Shown here: positions 20,202 through 28,984 of the stretch, in pieces
Numbering within the stretch: position 1 is the first letter of the stretch
Layout: each line of letters opens with the position of its first letter
Assembly: GCA_963780045.1 (NCBI GenBank)
Contig: CAVZZZ010000001.1
Coordinates: 3,534,001 to 3,598,000, forward strand
Direction: 5' to 3'
DNA: 64,000 nucleotides
Source: JANXQG01 sp963780045
GTDB lineage: Bacteria > Planctomycetota > Planctomycetia > Pirellulales > Thermoguttaceae
Made by a program: the position numbers and the translations under genes
The notes under the pieces: model-generated
What the model saw: the letters and a program-made list of their open reading frames with translations, nothing else
Told to the model about the DNA's origin: nothing
The model's database searches: none

Positions 20202-21290
20202 ATGTCCACGGAAGGCAAACATCCGCGAATTCTCTTGGTGCGCCTCGGCGCTATTGGCGACGTTGTTCACGCCATGCCGATCGCGGTGGCATTGCGAAAG
20301 CGTTTCCCGCGCGCTTTTCTCGCCTGGGCGGTCGAGGAACGGGCGGCCGAATTGCTGGAAGGGCATCCGGCGATCGGGGCACCTGCTTGGGGGTCGCGGA
20401 TCGTACTGCCGCGAGGGTGGCTCCGCTCGCCAGCCGCGGTTTGGCGATTGCGAAAGGAACTCAGGTCGCGCCATTTCGATACGGCGATCGACGCGCAAGG
20501 GCTGACCAAGTCGGCCGCGGTCGCCTGGCTCTGCGGCGCGCGGCGGCGGATCGGTATGGACGGACGCTGGGGCCGCGAGCTGAGCCGCTGGCTCAACACG
20601 ACGCTCGTAGGCACGTACGGCCTGCACGCGATTGAGCGCGGGTTGAAGCTGCTGGCACCGCTGGACATCGCCGCGCCGGCCGTCGAATTCGAGGTGCCCC
20701 AGACGGAAGAGCACCGCCGCGCGGCCGAGGAGGTCGTGCGACAACTTGTGGGGCAGGAAGGGGACAGTCCCGTGTTTGTTGGTACAAAAACTGGGACAGT
20801 CCCCTTTGTCCTCATCATCTCCGGCGCGGGCTGGCCGTCGAAGCTCTGGCCCGTCGGTCGCTACGCGGCGGTTGCCGGCTATTTGGGCCAGCGCTGGAAC
20901 CTTGCCAGTCTCTTGATCTGGGGCAGCGATGCCGAGCGGGTCAGAGCGGAGCAAATCGCCGCGGCCTCCGGCGGACACGCCATATTGGCCCCGCGGGTTA
21001 AGCTGCTGGAGCTTGCCGCGCTGGCCCGCCGCGCCCGGTTCGTAATCGGTTCGGATACCGGACCGCTGCACCTGGCGGCGGCCGCCGGCGCGCCCTGCAT
21101 CGGGCTATACGGTCCGTGGCCCGCCAACGAGCACGGTCCTTACGGCCCGCAACACATCAACGTGCAAAAGATGTGCATGGACGGCACCACGCACCAGCGG
21201 CGGCACGCTCCGCCGATTTACATGGAAGCCATTGACGTGTCGGCGGTCTGCGGGGCGTGTGACCGCATGGCCACGGCAACCCACCAATAG
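20202..21290 (+). CDS. Lipopolysaccharide heptosyltransferase family protein (GT9)
   Basis: This 362-residue cytoplasmic GT-B enzyme of family GT9 would add heptose or a similar sugar to the lipid A core. It starts MSTEGKHPRILLVRLGAIGD, the typical GT9 N-terminus. The C-terminal nucleotide-sugar domain has FVIGSDTGPLHLAAAAGAPC and GLYGPWPANEHGPYG, diagnostic for WaaC/WaaF. The sugar donor is assigned by family only. Residues 186-202 (VGQEGDSPVFVGTKTGTVPF) are encoded by an inverted repeat of GGGGACAGTCCC inserted between the two domains without breaking the frame. Confidence 0.9.
   Translation: MSTEGKHPRILLVRLGAIGDVVHAMPIAVALRKRFPRAFLAWAVEERAAELLEGHPAIGAPAWGSRIVLPRGWLRSPAAVWRLRKELRSRHFDTAIDAQGLTKSAAVAWLCGARRRIGMDGRWGRELSRWLNTTLVGTYGLHAIERGLKLLAPLDIAAPAVEFEVPQTEEHRRAAEEVVRQLVGQEGDSPVFVGTKTGTVPFVLIISGAGWPSKLWPVGRYAAVAGYLGQRWNLASLLIWGSDAERVRAEQIAAASGGHAILAPRVKLLELAALARRARFVIGSDTGPLHLAAAAGAPCIGLYGPWPANEHGPYGPQHINVQKMCMDGTTHQRRHAPPIYMEAIDVSAVCGACDRMATATHQ
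20758..20807. repeat. In-gene inverted repeat of GGGACAGTCCC
   Basis: Two copies of GGGGACAGTCCC-type sequence face each other (20760-20771 and 20793-20804) around a short spacer, inside the heptosyltransferase gene. The insert codes for about 17 residues in the interdomain linker. Confidence 0.8.
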
Positions 21291-21404
21291 GGGTAGCGTC
21301 GTCAGTGAAAATCAGCGGGCGAGGCGGGGCAGGCACTTGCTATTTTGGCCTGCAACAATTACCATCGCTTATAGCTTGATCTATTCAGCAGGAGTGGGAG
21401 CACT

Positions 21405-22448
21405 ATGTCTCGGAATATCTTTTTCGCAGCCGCCGGTTTGGTTCTCTTTTGCACGATGCCCTTGGCGGCCCAGGACGCGGTTCTCGGCCAGTTGTACGGC
21501 AACGGAGTACACGCCTATTTCGGCCAGGACTACATCAGGGCGCACGAGCTTTTCACGCAGGCCATTGACGGCCATACGCAAGACCCCCGCGCTTATTACT
21601 TCCGCGGCCTGACCATGCTGAAATTGGGCCGCCCGCAAGAAGCGGATAATGACTTCAAGGCGGGCGCCAAGCTCGAAAGCGCGATCGATCCCACCCGCGT
21701 CTACAACGTCGCACGGGCCTTGGAGCGCATCCAGGGCAGCGATCGAGCCAAGCTGGAATCGTTCCGCCTTGAAGCGCGGATGACCGTGCTTGAAAAGGCC
21801 CAAAAAGAGAACGCCCAACGCTACCAGCAGACCATGAAGGACCAGCGAGACTTCCTGCAAAAGCAGTCCGACGTTTCTGCCGCCGGGCCGAATTCGCCGG
21901 ATGTCATTCCGCCTTCCAAGGCGGCTGGTCCACCAGTTCCGGACAATCCATTTGATGTCGGCGCGCCTGGCAAAGCGGCGGAGCCAAAACTGGAGCCGGC
22001 CACGACGCCGCCCGCTCAAGAGATGCCGGCCGAGAAGCCGGCCGCCAAGGCCGACGCCAGTCCCGATCCGTTTGGCGCCGAGCCGGCCAAGCCGGCCGCT
22101 CCTGCTGTTGACGCGAAGAAGGCCGCTGCGCCAGACCCGTTCGGCCCTGCACCCGACGCGGCCAAGCCGGCCGCCCCGGCTGTTCCACCTGCCGGCGGCG
22201 CCAAGAAATCTGGCACGGACATCGACGATCCGTTTGGCGCTGGTGCCGATTCGGCAAAGCCCGCGTCTGCGGCGCCGGCTGCTTCGCCCGCTCCCGCTGG
22301 TCAAGCGGCTCCGGCGAAGAAACCTGCGGCCGCAGATGGTAACGATCCTTTCTCTCCCGAGCCCACGCCGGCAGCGCCTGCCAAGGCGGCGCCTGCACAG
22401 AATCCCGATGCCAAAAAGCCGGCCGGCGACGATCCGTTCGGTCCTTGA
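21405..22448 (+). CDS. Secreted TPR protein with an Ala/Pro-rich tail
   Basis: This 347-residue protein has a Sec signal peptide (residues 1-23, ending PLAAQ). Two TPR-like units follow (QLYGNGVHAYFGQDYIRAHE and DPRAYYFRGLTMLKLGRPQE). A long low-complexity tail holds at least six repeats of the short motif DPFG or NPFD spaced by Ala/Pro/Lys runs, which looks like a disordered linker with repeated short binding motifs. It has no enzymatic motif. It follows the heptosyltransferase with about 115 bases between them. Confidence 0.75.
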   Translation: MSRNIFFAAAGLVLFCTMPLAAQDAVLGQLYGNGVHAYFGQDYIRAHELFTQAIDGHTQDPRAYYFRGLTMLKLGRPQEADNDFKAGAKLESAIDPTRVYNVARALERIQGSDRAKLESFRLEARMTVLEKAQKENAQRYQQTMKDQRDFLQKQSDVSAAGPNSPDVIPPSKAAGPPVPDNPFDVGAPGKAAEPKLEPATTPPAQEMPAEKPAAKADASPDPFGAEPAKPAAPAVDAKKAAAPDPFGPAPDAAKPAAPAVPPAGGAKKSGTDIDDPFGAGADSAKPASAAPAASPAPAGQAAPAKKPAAADGNDPFSPEPTPAAPAKAAPAQNPDAKKPAGDDPFGP

Positions 22449-22495
22449 GTTTGCGTACATGCGTCTCGACGGACCGAGATGAGTACGCTATGTTC

Positions 22496-23767
22496 TCACC
22501 AGTTCGCGGCCTTGCGCTGCTCCGCTTTGAGCCGCTGCTCCATCAGTTTCTTTTTTAGCGCCTTGCGATCGGCCTTACTCAATTGGCTGCTTTCTTGGTT
22601 GGATGTCGAAGCGGGACTTCCCGGCGACATCGACGCGTTCTTCTGCCCCATCGGCTGGCTCGCGCCGGCAGGCGGATCGACGCGCTTGAGCACCGGCATA
22701 GCAGGCGCAGCGCCGGGTCGGGCGTCGTCCGGGTACCCGCTTGCGGGTGTCGAGGGTCGGTTTGCGGATCGCGGATCAACGGCAATCCAGCGATCGTCCG
22801 AGCGGTCAACATCGGCTTCGGCGTCAGTCGAACCGTCCTTTGCTTGGTCCGCCTTGATCTTGGACTTTGCCGCGGCCTTCTCCTTTGTTTGCCGCTTGGT
22901 CCCCGCTCGCCGCAGCCGGCCCTCGGCATCCAGCAGGACATACCGGGCGTGGAGGACCATTGACCATGCCAAGAGCACGTGCCCGGCGAGCAGCAGATCG
23001 CCAAAGACGACCGTTTCCGTCGAATCAGTATCCATGCGAATTACGCGGAAGAATAACGCGAATGCCGCGATGTAGGCAAGCTGCGCAAAGAAAAATGCCG
23101 CGCTCGCTGTTTTGCACGGCCGCATGTCGATCAACAGCCGCGAGCTCACCAATCCCAGCAAAACCGCCGCCGGGCAAAGCCACCAGATCGAGCCATCGCC
23201 GGTAATTCGAGCGCCCGTCATTGCGATAAGCACGTCGCGGACTCCCTGATGCAGGCTGGCGGCCGTGTCTGTGGCCATCAGGAACCAGCAAGCAGCGGCC
23301 CACAGCCACGCGCGATACCGCCCGTGGTAGTCATCCGTTTTGTGGCGGCGGATCGTGTAGTTGAGCACCGCGTAAAATGTCGCCAAGAGAAGCAAAAGCG
23401 ACGAAAGCCAATTACCCAGGCTGCCCGGACCGCCTAGAACAGTCATTGCCGGCTGGTGGTCTGGTGTGTGAAAAAGCCCAGGCGCTACCACGTAAAGCGT
23501 GGTCAGTCCGGCAATTAAAGCGGCGCCGACCAAAGGCATCAGGACCAATAAGACGATCCCTCGCGGAACGAGGTCAGAAAGCCGTAGTTGCGTCTGCAAG
23601 AACGCGGCATCGCCGTAGTTTTCCGACTTGTGCGCGACGGGCCGACTGCCGCCCGACGTGCTTTCGCCGGGCGAGTCGAGATTTGCGCCGCGGTCCTCCG
23701 CCAGCAACCGCCGGCGGCGGTCGTCGCGCCGTCCGCCGCGGCCCAGTGGGGAGGAATTGAACGCCAT
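22496..23767 (-). CDS. Polytopic membrane protein of unknown function
   Basis: This 423-residue protein starts MAFNSSPLGRGGRRDDRRRR. It has an N-terminal hydrophilic stretch, about six TM helices between residues 70 and 275 (for example VPRGIVLLVLMPLVGAALIA), and a long charged C-terminal tail ending KADRKALKKKLMEQRLKAEQ. The start at 23767 has GAAGGA upstream; a much longer frame to 25531 runs through intergenic repeats and is rejected. The tail residues TPASGYPDDARPG come from the repeat GGGTACCCGCTTGCGGGTG (22731-22749). No family name can be given. It is divergent from the CNNM gene. Confidence 0.72.
   Translation of the reverse strand: MAFNSSPLGRGGRRDDRRRRLLAEDRGANLDSPGESTSGGSRPVAHKSENYGDAAFLQTQLRLSDLVPRGIVLLVLMPLVGAALIAGLTTLYVVAPGLFHTPDHQPAMTVLGGPGSLGNWLSSLLLLLATFYAVLNYTIRRHKTDDYHGRYRAWLWAAACWFLMATDTAASLHQGVRDVLIAMTGARITGDGSIWWLCPAAVLLGLVSSRLLIDMRPCKTASAAFFFAQLAYIAAFALFFRVIRMDTDSTETVVFGDLLLAGHVLLAWSMVLHARYVLLDAEGRLRRAGTKRQTKEKAAAKSKIKADQAKDGSTDAEADVDRSDDRWIAVDPRSANRPSTPASGYPDDARPGAAPAMPVLKRVDPPAGASQPMGQKNASMSPGSPASTSNQESSQLSKADRKALKKKLMEQRLKAEQRKAANW
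22731..22749. repeat. In-gene repeat GGGTACCCGCTTGCGGGTG, copy 1
   Basis: This 19-bp sequence recurs exactly at 63234-63252 in treY. Both copies are read in the same frame on the minus strand and give PASGYP. Confidence 0.85.
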
Positions 23768-23855
23768 GCATGTTTCCTTCGGCATATCGTGTGGGACAAG
23801 TACAGAATTGGAATAGAATAACCACTGCGATTGGAAAGCACTGCGGCACCGATTT

Positions 23856-25115
23856 ATGCCGATCACTCTTGAGTTACTAATCATTGCCGTACTGGTTTTG
23901 CTGGGCGGAGTGTTCGCATCTGCCGCGGCAGCCTTGCTCATTGCCCGCCGCGACCATCCGGAAGACGAATTCCGCTCGGCGCGGCGCGTGCTCACTGCGC
24001 GGTTGGCTGCAATATCCCTGGCGACGGTCGCCTCGTCCTTCGGTGGGGCGCTGCTGGTTAAGCCGTTGGGCGACCATCTTGCAGCGTCTTCGATCGGCCC
24101 ACTTGCGGCCAACCATGCGGCGATTGCATTGACGGCGGTTATTCTCGGCCTTGCATTGGCGAACCTTCTCTTTGGGCTGTTCGTGCCGGAGCGGATCGCA
24201 CGGCACGAGGGCGAAGCGGTTGCGCGATGGCTCGCGCCGCCGCTGGCCGCCGTGCAGGCGGTCCTTCGGCCGGTGGTTTGGTTTCTGGAAGCGACGGCGA
24301 ACGTGCTTCTCCGCTGCGTTGGCTTCCGTGCCGCGGCGGAAAGGCGGCTGAGCGTGGAAGACGTGGAGCACTTGATCCGCGCCTGCGGACGCGACGGCGT
24401 GCTCGACCCGGCGGAACAGATGTTGGCACGCCGGGCACTGCGGCTGGGCGACCGCACCGTCCGCGACATCATGCGCCCGCGGATCGAAATCGACGCCCTC
24501 GACGTCGACACCCCGCCGGACGAAGTCATCGGCGCGGTGGCCATGGCCGGCTTCTCGCGCGTGCCGGTCCACGAGGGCGACCTGGACAACATCATCGGCT
24601 TTGTGTACACGAAGGACCTCTTGCTGCGGCAGCACATGGGCTGGCCGATCGAGCTGCGGAAGCTCGTCCGCCCTGCGCTTCTAGTTCCGGAGTCGCTCTC
24701 CATCGGCAAGCTCCTGGAGCGGTTCCGCGTGAAGCGGACGCAAATGGCGATCGTGCTGGACGAGTTCGGCGGCACCGAGGGCCTGGTGACGATGGAAGAC
24801 GTGCTGGAGGAGCTGGTAGGCGAGATCCACGACGAGCACCGCGACCAGCGGCAGCACGCGATCATCGCCCGCGACGATTCGAGCTGGTACGTCGACGGCG
24901 GCATGCCGTTGCACGAGCTCTTGGAGCGGCTGGAACTGGGCGAACGCCGCGCGTCGCTGCCGGCGGACGTGAGCACGGTGGCCGGGCTGGTGCTTTCTCT
25001 CTTGGGCCGCATCCCCGCGCCGGGCGACCGCGTCGCCTGGGCCGGCCTGACGTTGGAGGTCGCCGCCATGGACGGTCGCCGGCTGGAGCGCGTGCTGGTC
25101 CGCAAGGGCGACTGA
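23856..25115 (+). CDS. CNNM/CorC-family transmembrane protein (hemolysin family)
   Basis: This 419-residue protein has an N-terminal DUF21/CNNM membrane domain (about residues 1-130, four hydrophobic segments). A pair of CBS domains follows (about 195-320, with TVRDIMRPRIEIDALDVDTP and MAIVLDEFGGTEGLVTMEDV). The C-terminal CorC/HlyC domain (about 340-419) contains SSWYVDGGMPLHELLERL. Members are linked to Mg2+ or Co2+ efflux and resistance; the name hemolysin is historical. CBS domains usually bind adenine nucleotides. The start at 23856 gives a complete first TM helix. No partner gene is nearby. Confidence 0.9.
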   Translation: MPITLELLIIAVLVLLGGVFASAAAALLIARRDHPEDEFRSARRVLTARLAAISLATVASSFGGALLVKPLGDHLAASSIGPLAANHAAIALTAVILGLALANLLFGLFVPERIARHEGEAVARWLAPPLAAVQAVLRPVVWFLEATANVLLRCVGFRAAAERRLSVEDVEHLIRACGRDGVLDPAEQMLARRALRLGDRTVRDIMRPRIEIDALDVDTPPDEVIGAVAMAGFSRVPVHEGDLDNIIGFVYTKDLLLRQHMGWPIELRKLVRPALLVPESLSIGKLLERFRVKRTQMAIVLDEFGGTEGLVTMEDVLEELVGEIHDEHRDQRQHAIIARDDSSWYVDGGMPLHELLERLELGERRASLPADVSTVAGLVLSLLGRIPAPGDRVAWAGLTLEVAAMDGRRLERVLVRKGD

Positions 25116-25241
25116 CCCGCTGCCGCCCGCGCGGAGCCGGTTTCCAAATTTACGCGGCTGGTGCATATCGGCGGCTGTTGCGGTGGAAATATTCTTCGCA
25201 TTTTGAACATCGAGTATTTGGCCTGTTTTGCGGGGTTCATT

Positions 25242-25307
25242 AAGCGAACCTTAAACGAACCTTGCGCGAACCTTGAAGGAACTTTGAAGGCACCTTGAAT
25301 GAACCCA
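25242..25307. repeat. 11-bp tandem repeat, about six copies
   Basis: Six units of 11 bp follow one another, with the consensus NNNNGAACCTT (AAGCGAACCTT, AAACGAACCTT, GCGCGAACCTT and three diverged copies). The unit length is close to one helical turn. It lies in the spacer after the CNNM gene, with no gene reading through it. Confidence 0.8.
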
Positions 25308-25927
25308 GGGTGGACCCTGGAATCCCGCCTTCGGGTGGATTCCGCACCAGTAGGTCCTTGCTGCCGGAATGGACCCGCAAGCGCAGCGTCGTGAATTGGC
25401 TCGGAGTGTGGAGCGTGGAGCATGGGGCGGGATGTGGCAAGTGGGAAGTGGCAAGGCAAGTCGTGGCGCGGGCGGCAAAAAGATGCGCAAGCGCGCGACG
25501 CCTCGACGCTAAACCGGCCCGTGTTGCGCATCGTTTCGATCGCTGTAAACCATTGTTATCACAAGAGTTACGTCCAGCAGTCTCGGACATCTTACGAGAT
25601 CCCTCGAAAGTTGTGGGTGTTGCGCATCTTACGGCAGGAGTGGGAAGTTGATAGTGGGGAGTGGCAAGTGCATAGTGTCAAGTGGTTCGCCGTCCTCGCC
25701 CGCCGGGAGAGGGGTGGGGAGAGAACGTGTTCCGCACTCCGACCTCTGATCTTTCATCGCTCATCTCCCCACTTCCCACTTGCCACCGCCCACCTTGCAC
25801 GCATCATACCACATATCTTAACTATTGTCAACATATATCGTCAGTTGTCGTTTGCGCGTCGCCGCAACTCCTTGCCTGGCAAGGGTTTAGGTCGCTTGAC
25901 ATTTGTTTGTGAAACGAACGGCCGTTT
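25308..25927. repeat. Repeat-rich spacer with a large inverted repeat
   Basis: About 620 bases hold no recognisable gene. At 25405-25460 there are degenerate copies of GTGGAGC and AAGTGGGAAGTGGC. At 25640-25680 AGTGGGAAG-type units face CCCCACTTCCCACTTGCC at 25763-25790, so a long hairpin can form. These sequences resemble the low-complexity repeats that planctomycetes carry between genes. Confidence 0.6.
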
Positions 25928-26248
25928 TCATGGTCCGGCGTTTTTCGCATGACGTAAGCCCTTATGCGGCGACGACTTGGAGATTGCCCGCCGAGCGGCT
26001 GCTTTGGGGGCTGTTTTCGCGGCCAACCGAAGACTATTCTGCGCCGCCGCATCGCGGCCGCGCGGCCGGAAATGAGGGGTTTCGCGTCCCGATTGGAGGT
26101 AATCCGCACGAGCCTTTGCCTCGTCCGCGGTCGAGACTTTGACTTGCCGCTCCGAAGTGATATAAAAAGGCGAGTGTGGCGTTTGCTTGGCAGTGGAACC
26201 GTTGGATGTGTAGAAGAGTTGAAATGCGTAGTCGGCCGGCACATGCAA
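25928..26248 (-). CDS. Hypothetical protein related to the fragment at 8530-8772
   Basis: This 106-residue frame starts MHVPADYAFQLFYTSNGSTA. It shares KQTPHSPFYITSERQVK and ADEAKARAD with the fragment at 8530-8772; the third-position bias of the differences supports this frame as coding. The C-terminal half (from RGRDAAAQNSLRLAAKTAPK) is basic and has no counterpart there. No clear ribosome binding site and no known domain are seen, so it may be a remnant. Confidence 0.4.
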   Translation of the reverse strand: MHVPADYAFQLFYTSNGSTAKQTPHSPFYITSERQVKVSTADEAKARADYLQSGRETPHFRPRGRDAAAQNSLRLAAKTAPKAAARRAISKSSPHKGLRHAKNAGP

Positions 26249-26385
26249 CTGACGTGATAAACAGACGAGTACGACCCGCGAATAGTGCCACGACGACCGC
26301 AGCAGGTCATACTTGTAATTTAAGGTCTGGCCCTGATCGTGCTGCTGATCGTGCTGCGGGGCAGCAAGTGCCTACGGGTGTTCCG

Positions 26386-26747
26386 ATGAATCTTGTTGAT
26401 GTGTTAGGGTCGCCTGATCCACCTGACGTGCGCACCGTTGCCGCGAACGGAACCGTAAGCATTTCGAGTGTTGATTGGCCATACGTCGTCTTTAAGAATA
26501 ACGACCACTATGGCTCAGTATACGATTCCTTCGTCGACTATGTTATGTTCCAACCTGCAGGGCGCACAGCATCTGGGTGACACTTCGCACGTTGAACTGG
26601 AATTGGTCCGCAAGGTATACCGCCGACTTCGGTCTGGGTAGGCGATACGTCTCGCGCAACCCGCGAGAAAGCGCGCCGTCGTCGTCGCTGCCAACCTGGA
26701 CCGGTTACTACACGCCACAATTTACGTCACAATGGGATGTACATTGA
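26386..26747 (+). CDS. Degraded or frame-broken ORF, hypothetical
   Basis: Two frames joined near 26566 give a continuous protein of about 120 residues: MNLVDVLGSPDPPDVRTVAA, then HYGSVYDSFVDYVMFQPAG, then SIWVTLRTLNWNWSARYTAD to a stop at 26745-26747. The aromatic-rich second part reads like a real protein C-terminus, because the open frame keeps hydrophobic and aromatic spacing. No family is recognised and the N-terminus is uncertain. Confidence 0.35.
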
Positions 26748-26765
26748 CCATAGAGGATCGGGCAG

Positions 26766-28799
26766 TTGCTATGCGGCATACGGAGCTGGGAATACGGCAG
26801 TGTGCCGCCTGAAAAACGGGTGCCGAACTCGGGTCTTGCTTCTTGCCTGATGGCAACAGCGATCGGGGCATCTCTTCTTAGCCAATCCTGCTCGCGGGCC
26901 GACGTTTCGGGTACGCGTGATACCGCGTCGCGGGCGAACCAGCCTTGCGCGTCGAGCAAAGCCAGCGCCGCGGAGTCGATAAAGGCGACTCCGAGCGCAC
27001 CCGGCACGATCGGCGTCCCGCGGCGAGACGCGAATAGCGTATCCCAATGGAAGACTGAGCGCACCGGCAATGGCCGGACAAATGAGACACTCAGGCCCAC
27101 GATTCGCGTCGCGCGACAGCAGGCGCCGGAGGAGTCTTCAAGCGGCGAGGCCGGGCATGACGACGACGATCCGCGCGGTCGCGACTGGCCCTGGGGAAAA
27201 CGCGTGGAGGGGCAGGCGATTTCAATCGCAGTTGAACGCGGGAGCTACAATAAGACAAGGAAGGCGGTTTTCGCCGTCGGCGAACGAATCGGTCTCGCTT
27301 TTTGGCTCAAGAACTTTGGCGCCTCGAGCGTATATCGACCGTACTTCGCGCACGGCGGCGAGCCTGGACTACTTGGCTATTCGTTGCGCGTAGAACTGCC
27401 CGACGGCACCGCTATCCCAATAACTGCCAAAGGCAGGGAAACCCTCAATAGCAATCTGGGACCTAAAGTTCCCCCTGATTTGGATGTCGAGAGCCGACCT
27501 CCGTCGGGAACGATACTGCGTCACGGAGAGATGACCGATGTGGGACGCGAATTGACCGCGCTTTACGACCTTGGCCCCGGCACTTATTTTGTCACGGCGA
27601 GAAGAAGAATCGTTAAGCCTGGCGGCCGGCTTTCCGACCCGCCGGTGGAGTCGCCAGTGGAAGCCGTCTCCAACACAGTGGAAATTGAAATCACCGGGCC
27701 CGACCTTGAGCAACGTCTCAACGAGATGGGACGCATGCCAAACGCCGATTCCTATCCGGCGCTCGACCTGAGAAAGATGTGGATAACGGATTCGATCCTC
27801 GACCGCGTAAAGCACATGCCCCGGTTGCGGCGGCTGTCGCTTGCCGACACGCACAACATTTCCGAGACGGCCATCGCGGACCTGGTCAAATCGCTCCCCA
27901 ATCTCGACGACCTGTGTCTAGCGAACACACCGATTACCGACGCCGTCCTGGAAAGAGTTGGCGGCCTCTCCAAGCTGAGATCGCTGGACCTCACGAAGAC
28001 AAAGGCCACGGACCGCGGGCTAAAAAGCCTGAGGGCAATGGCGCAACTGGAACTACTGTGGATCGGTTATGACGGCGTGACGGACGCGGGCCTGGAGCAA
28101 CTTCAGGGGCTCAAGAACTTAGAGTGGTTGGATATCTCCGGGCCGAACGGCGTGACCGACGCCGGACTGCGCTGCCTGACGCGAATGACCGAGCTTCGGC
28201 GACTGGACCTTGGCGACGGCAAGATCACGGACGCGGGGTTGGCCACGTTGAAGTCGTTCGCCAATCTTGAGTATTTGGCTCTCGGCTCGCAAGCGATCAC
28301 CGATGCCGGCCTGCGGAATCTCGAAGCGATGACCCAGCTCGACGAGTTAACCCTTCGCTGTCCAAACCTCACCGATGCCGGGCTTAAGAGTCTTAAGGGT
28401 CTAACTCGGCTACGACGTTTGACCTTGGGTTGTCCGAAGGTAAGCGACTCCGGACTTGCTCAACTTCGTACGTTGGTAAACCTGGACCACCTCGAGATTA
28501 CCAGCGACAACGTCACCAAGAGCGGCGTTGACTCCTTAGAGGACGCCTTGCCCGACTGCAATATCACCGTATGGCCGGCGCACTCGCGCGCCGAGCCGCA
28601 CCGTTTCGTGGATGTGGTGGCCGCGCTAGTCGAGACGATCATCCGCCTATGGGACGACGCGGCCTATTACGACCAATTCAGCCTTGTCGCCCGCCAGCGC
28701 GCCCAAGGCTGCCATCCCGACCGCCTCGCCCCGCTCTGCACGACTTGTTCCGCCGCATCGCCCCGCAACCGGCGAAGAACTGAACTCGCCGCTCCATAG
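26766..28799 (+). CDS. Leucine-rich repeat protein fused to a glycosyltransferase-like tail
   Basis: Residues from about 150 to 320 form a beta-rich domain (KAVFAVGERIGLAFWLKNFG, later GTYFVTARRRIV) resembling an inhibitor- or Ig-like fold. About ten LRRs of 24-25 residues follow, with the repeat ITDAGLxxLxxLxxLxxLxL, and end at SLEDALPDCNITVW. LRRs bind proteins. After residue 600 the sequence changes to FVDVVAALVETIIRLWDD and ARQRAQGCHPDRLAPL, which looks like the C-terminus of planctomycete glycosyltransferases. A frame break near 28735 leads to DLFRRIAPQPAKN with a stop at 28783. The first 120 residues are of doubtful reality, and the true start is not clear. Confidence 0.6.
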   Translation: MLCGIRSWEYGSVPPEKRVPNSGLASCLMATAIGASLLSQSCSRADVSGTRDTASRANQPCASSKASAAESIKATPSAPGTIGVPRRDANSVSQWKTERTGNGRTNETLRPTIRVARQQAPEESSSGEAGHDDDDPRGRDWPWGKRVEGQAISIAVERGSYNKTRKAVFAVGERIGLAFWLKNFGASSVYRPYFAHGGEPGLLGYSLRVELPDGTAIPITAKGRETLNSNLGPKVPPDLDVESRPPSGTILRHGEMTDVGRELTALYDLGPGTYFVTARRRIVKPGGRLSDPPVESPVEAVSNTVEIEITGPDLEQRLNEMGRMPNADSYPALDLRKMWITDSILDRVKHMPRLRRLSLADTHNISETAIADLVKSLPNLDDLCLANTPITDAVLERVGGLSKLRSLDLTKTKATDRGLKSLRAMAQLELLWIGYDGVTDAGLEQLQGLKNLEWLDISGPNGVTDAGLRCLTRMTELRRLDLGDGKITDAGLATLKSFANLEYLALGSQAITDAGLRNLEAMTQLDELTLRCPNLTDAGLKSLKGLTRLRRLTLGCPKVSDSGLAQLRTLVNLDHLEITSDNVTKSGVDSLEDALPDCNITVWPAHSRAEPHRFVDVVAALVETIIRLWDDAAYYDQFSLVARQRAQGCHPDRLAPLCTTCSAASPRNRRRTELAAP

Positions 28800-28984
28800 A
28801 TTTGGCATCCTGGGGCAAAAGTCGAAGCGGCGCGCTGCTGCTTCTGGGGGTTTCGATGGCCTCTAGCCGTTTTTTTCGAAAAACGCGGCCAAAATGCTTG
28901 CCAAGGGCTTTCGCGCCAATTACAATCCTCGGAAGTGGAAACGCGGCGATGGGGCCGCAATTCGCGTAGGCTTGTCGGACGGGG

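Noticed and set aside
25242..25307. Tandem repeats as a CRISPR array
   Set aside because: The units are 11 bp with no spacers and there are no cas genes.
22496..25531. A 1011-codon open frame on the minus strand
   Set aside because: Only the last 423 codons (from 23767) encode a protein-like sequence with a ribosome binding site; the rest is antisense to the CNNM gene and crosses repeat-rich spacer.
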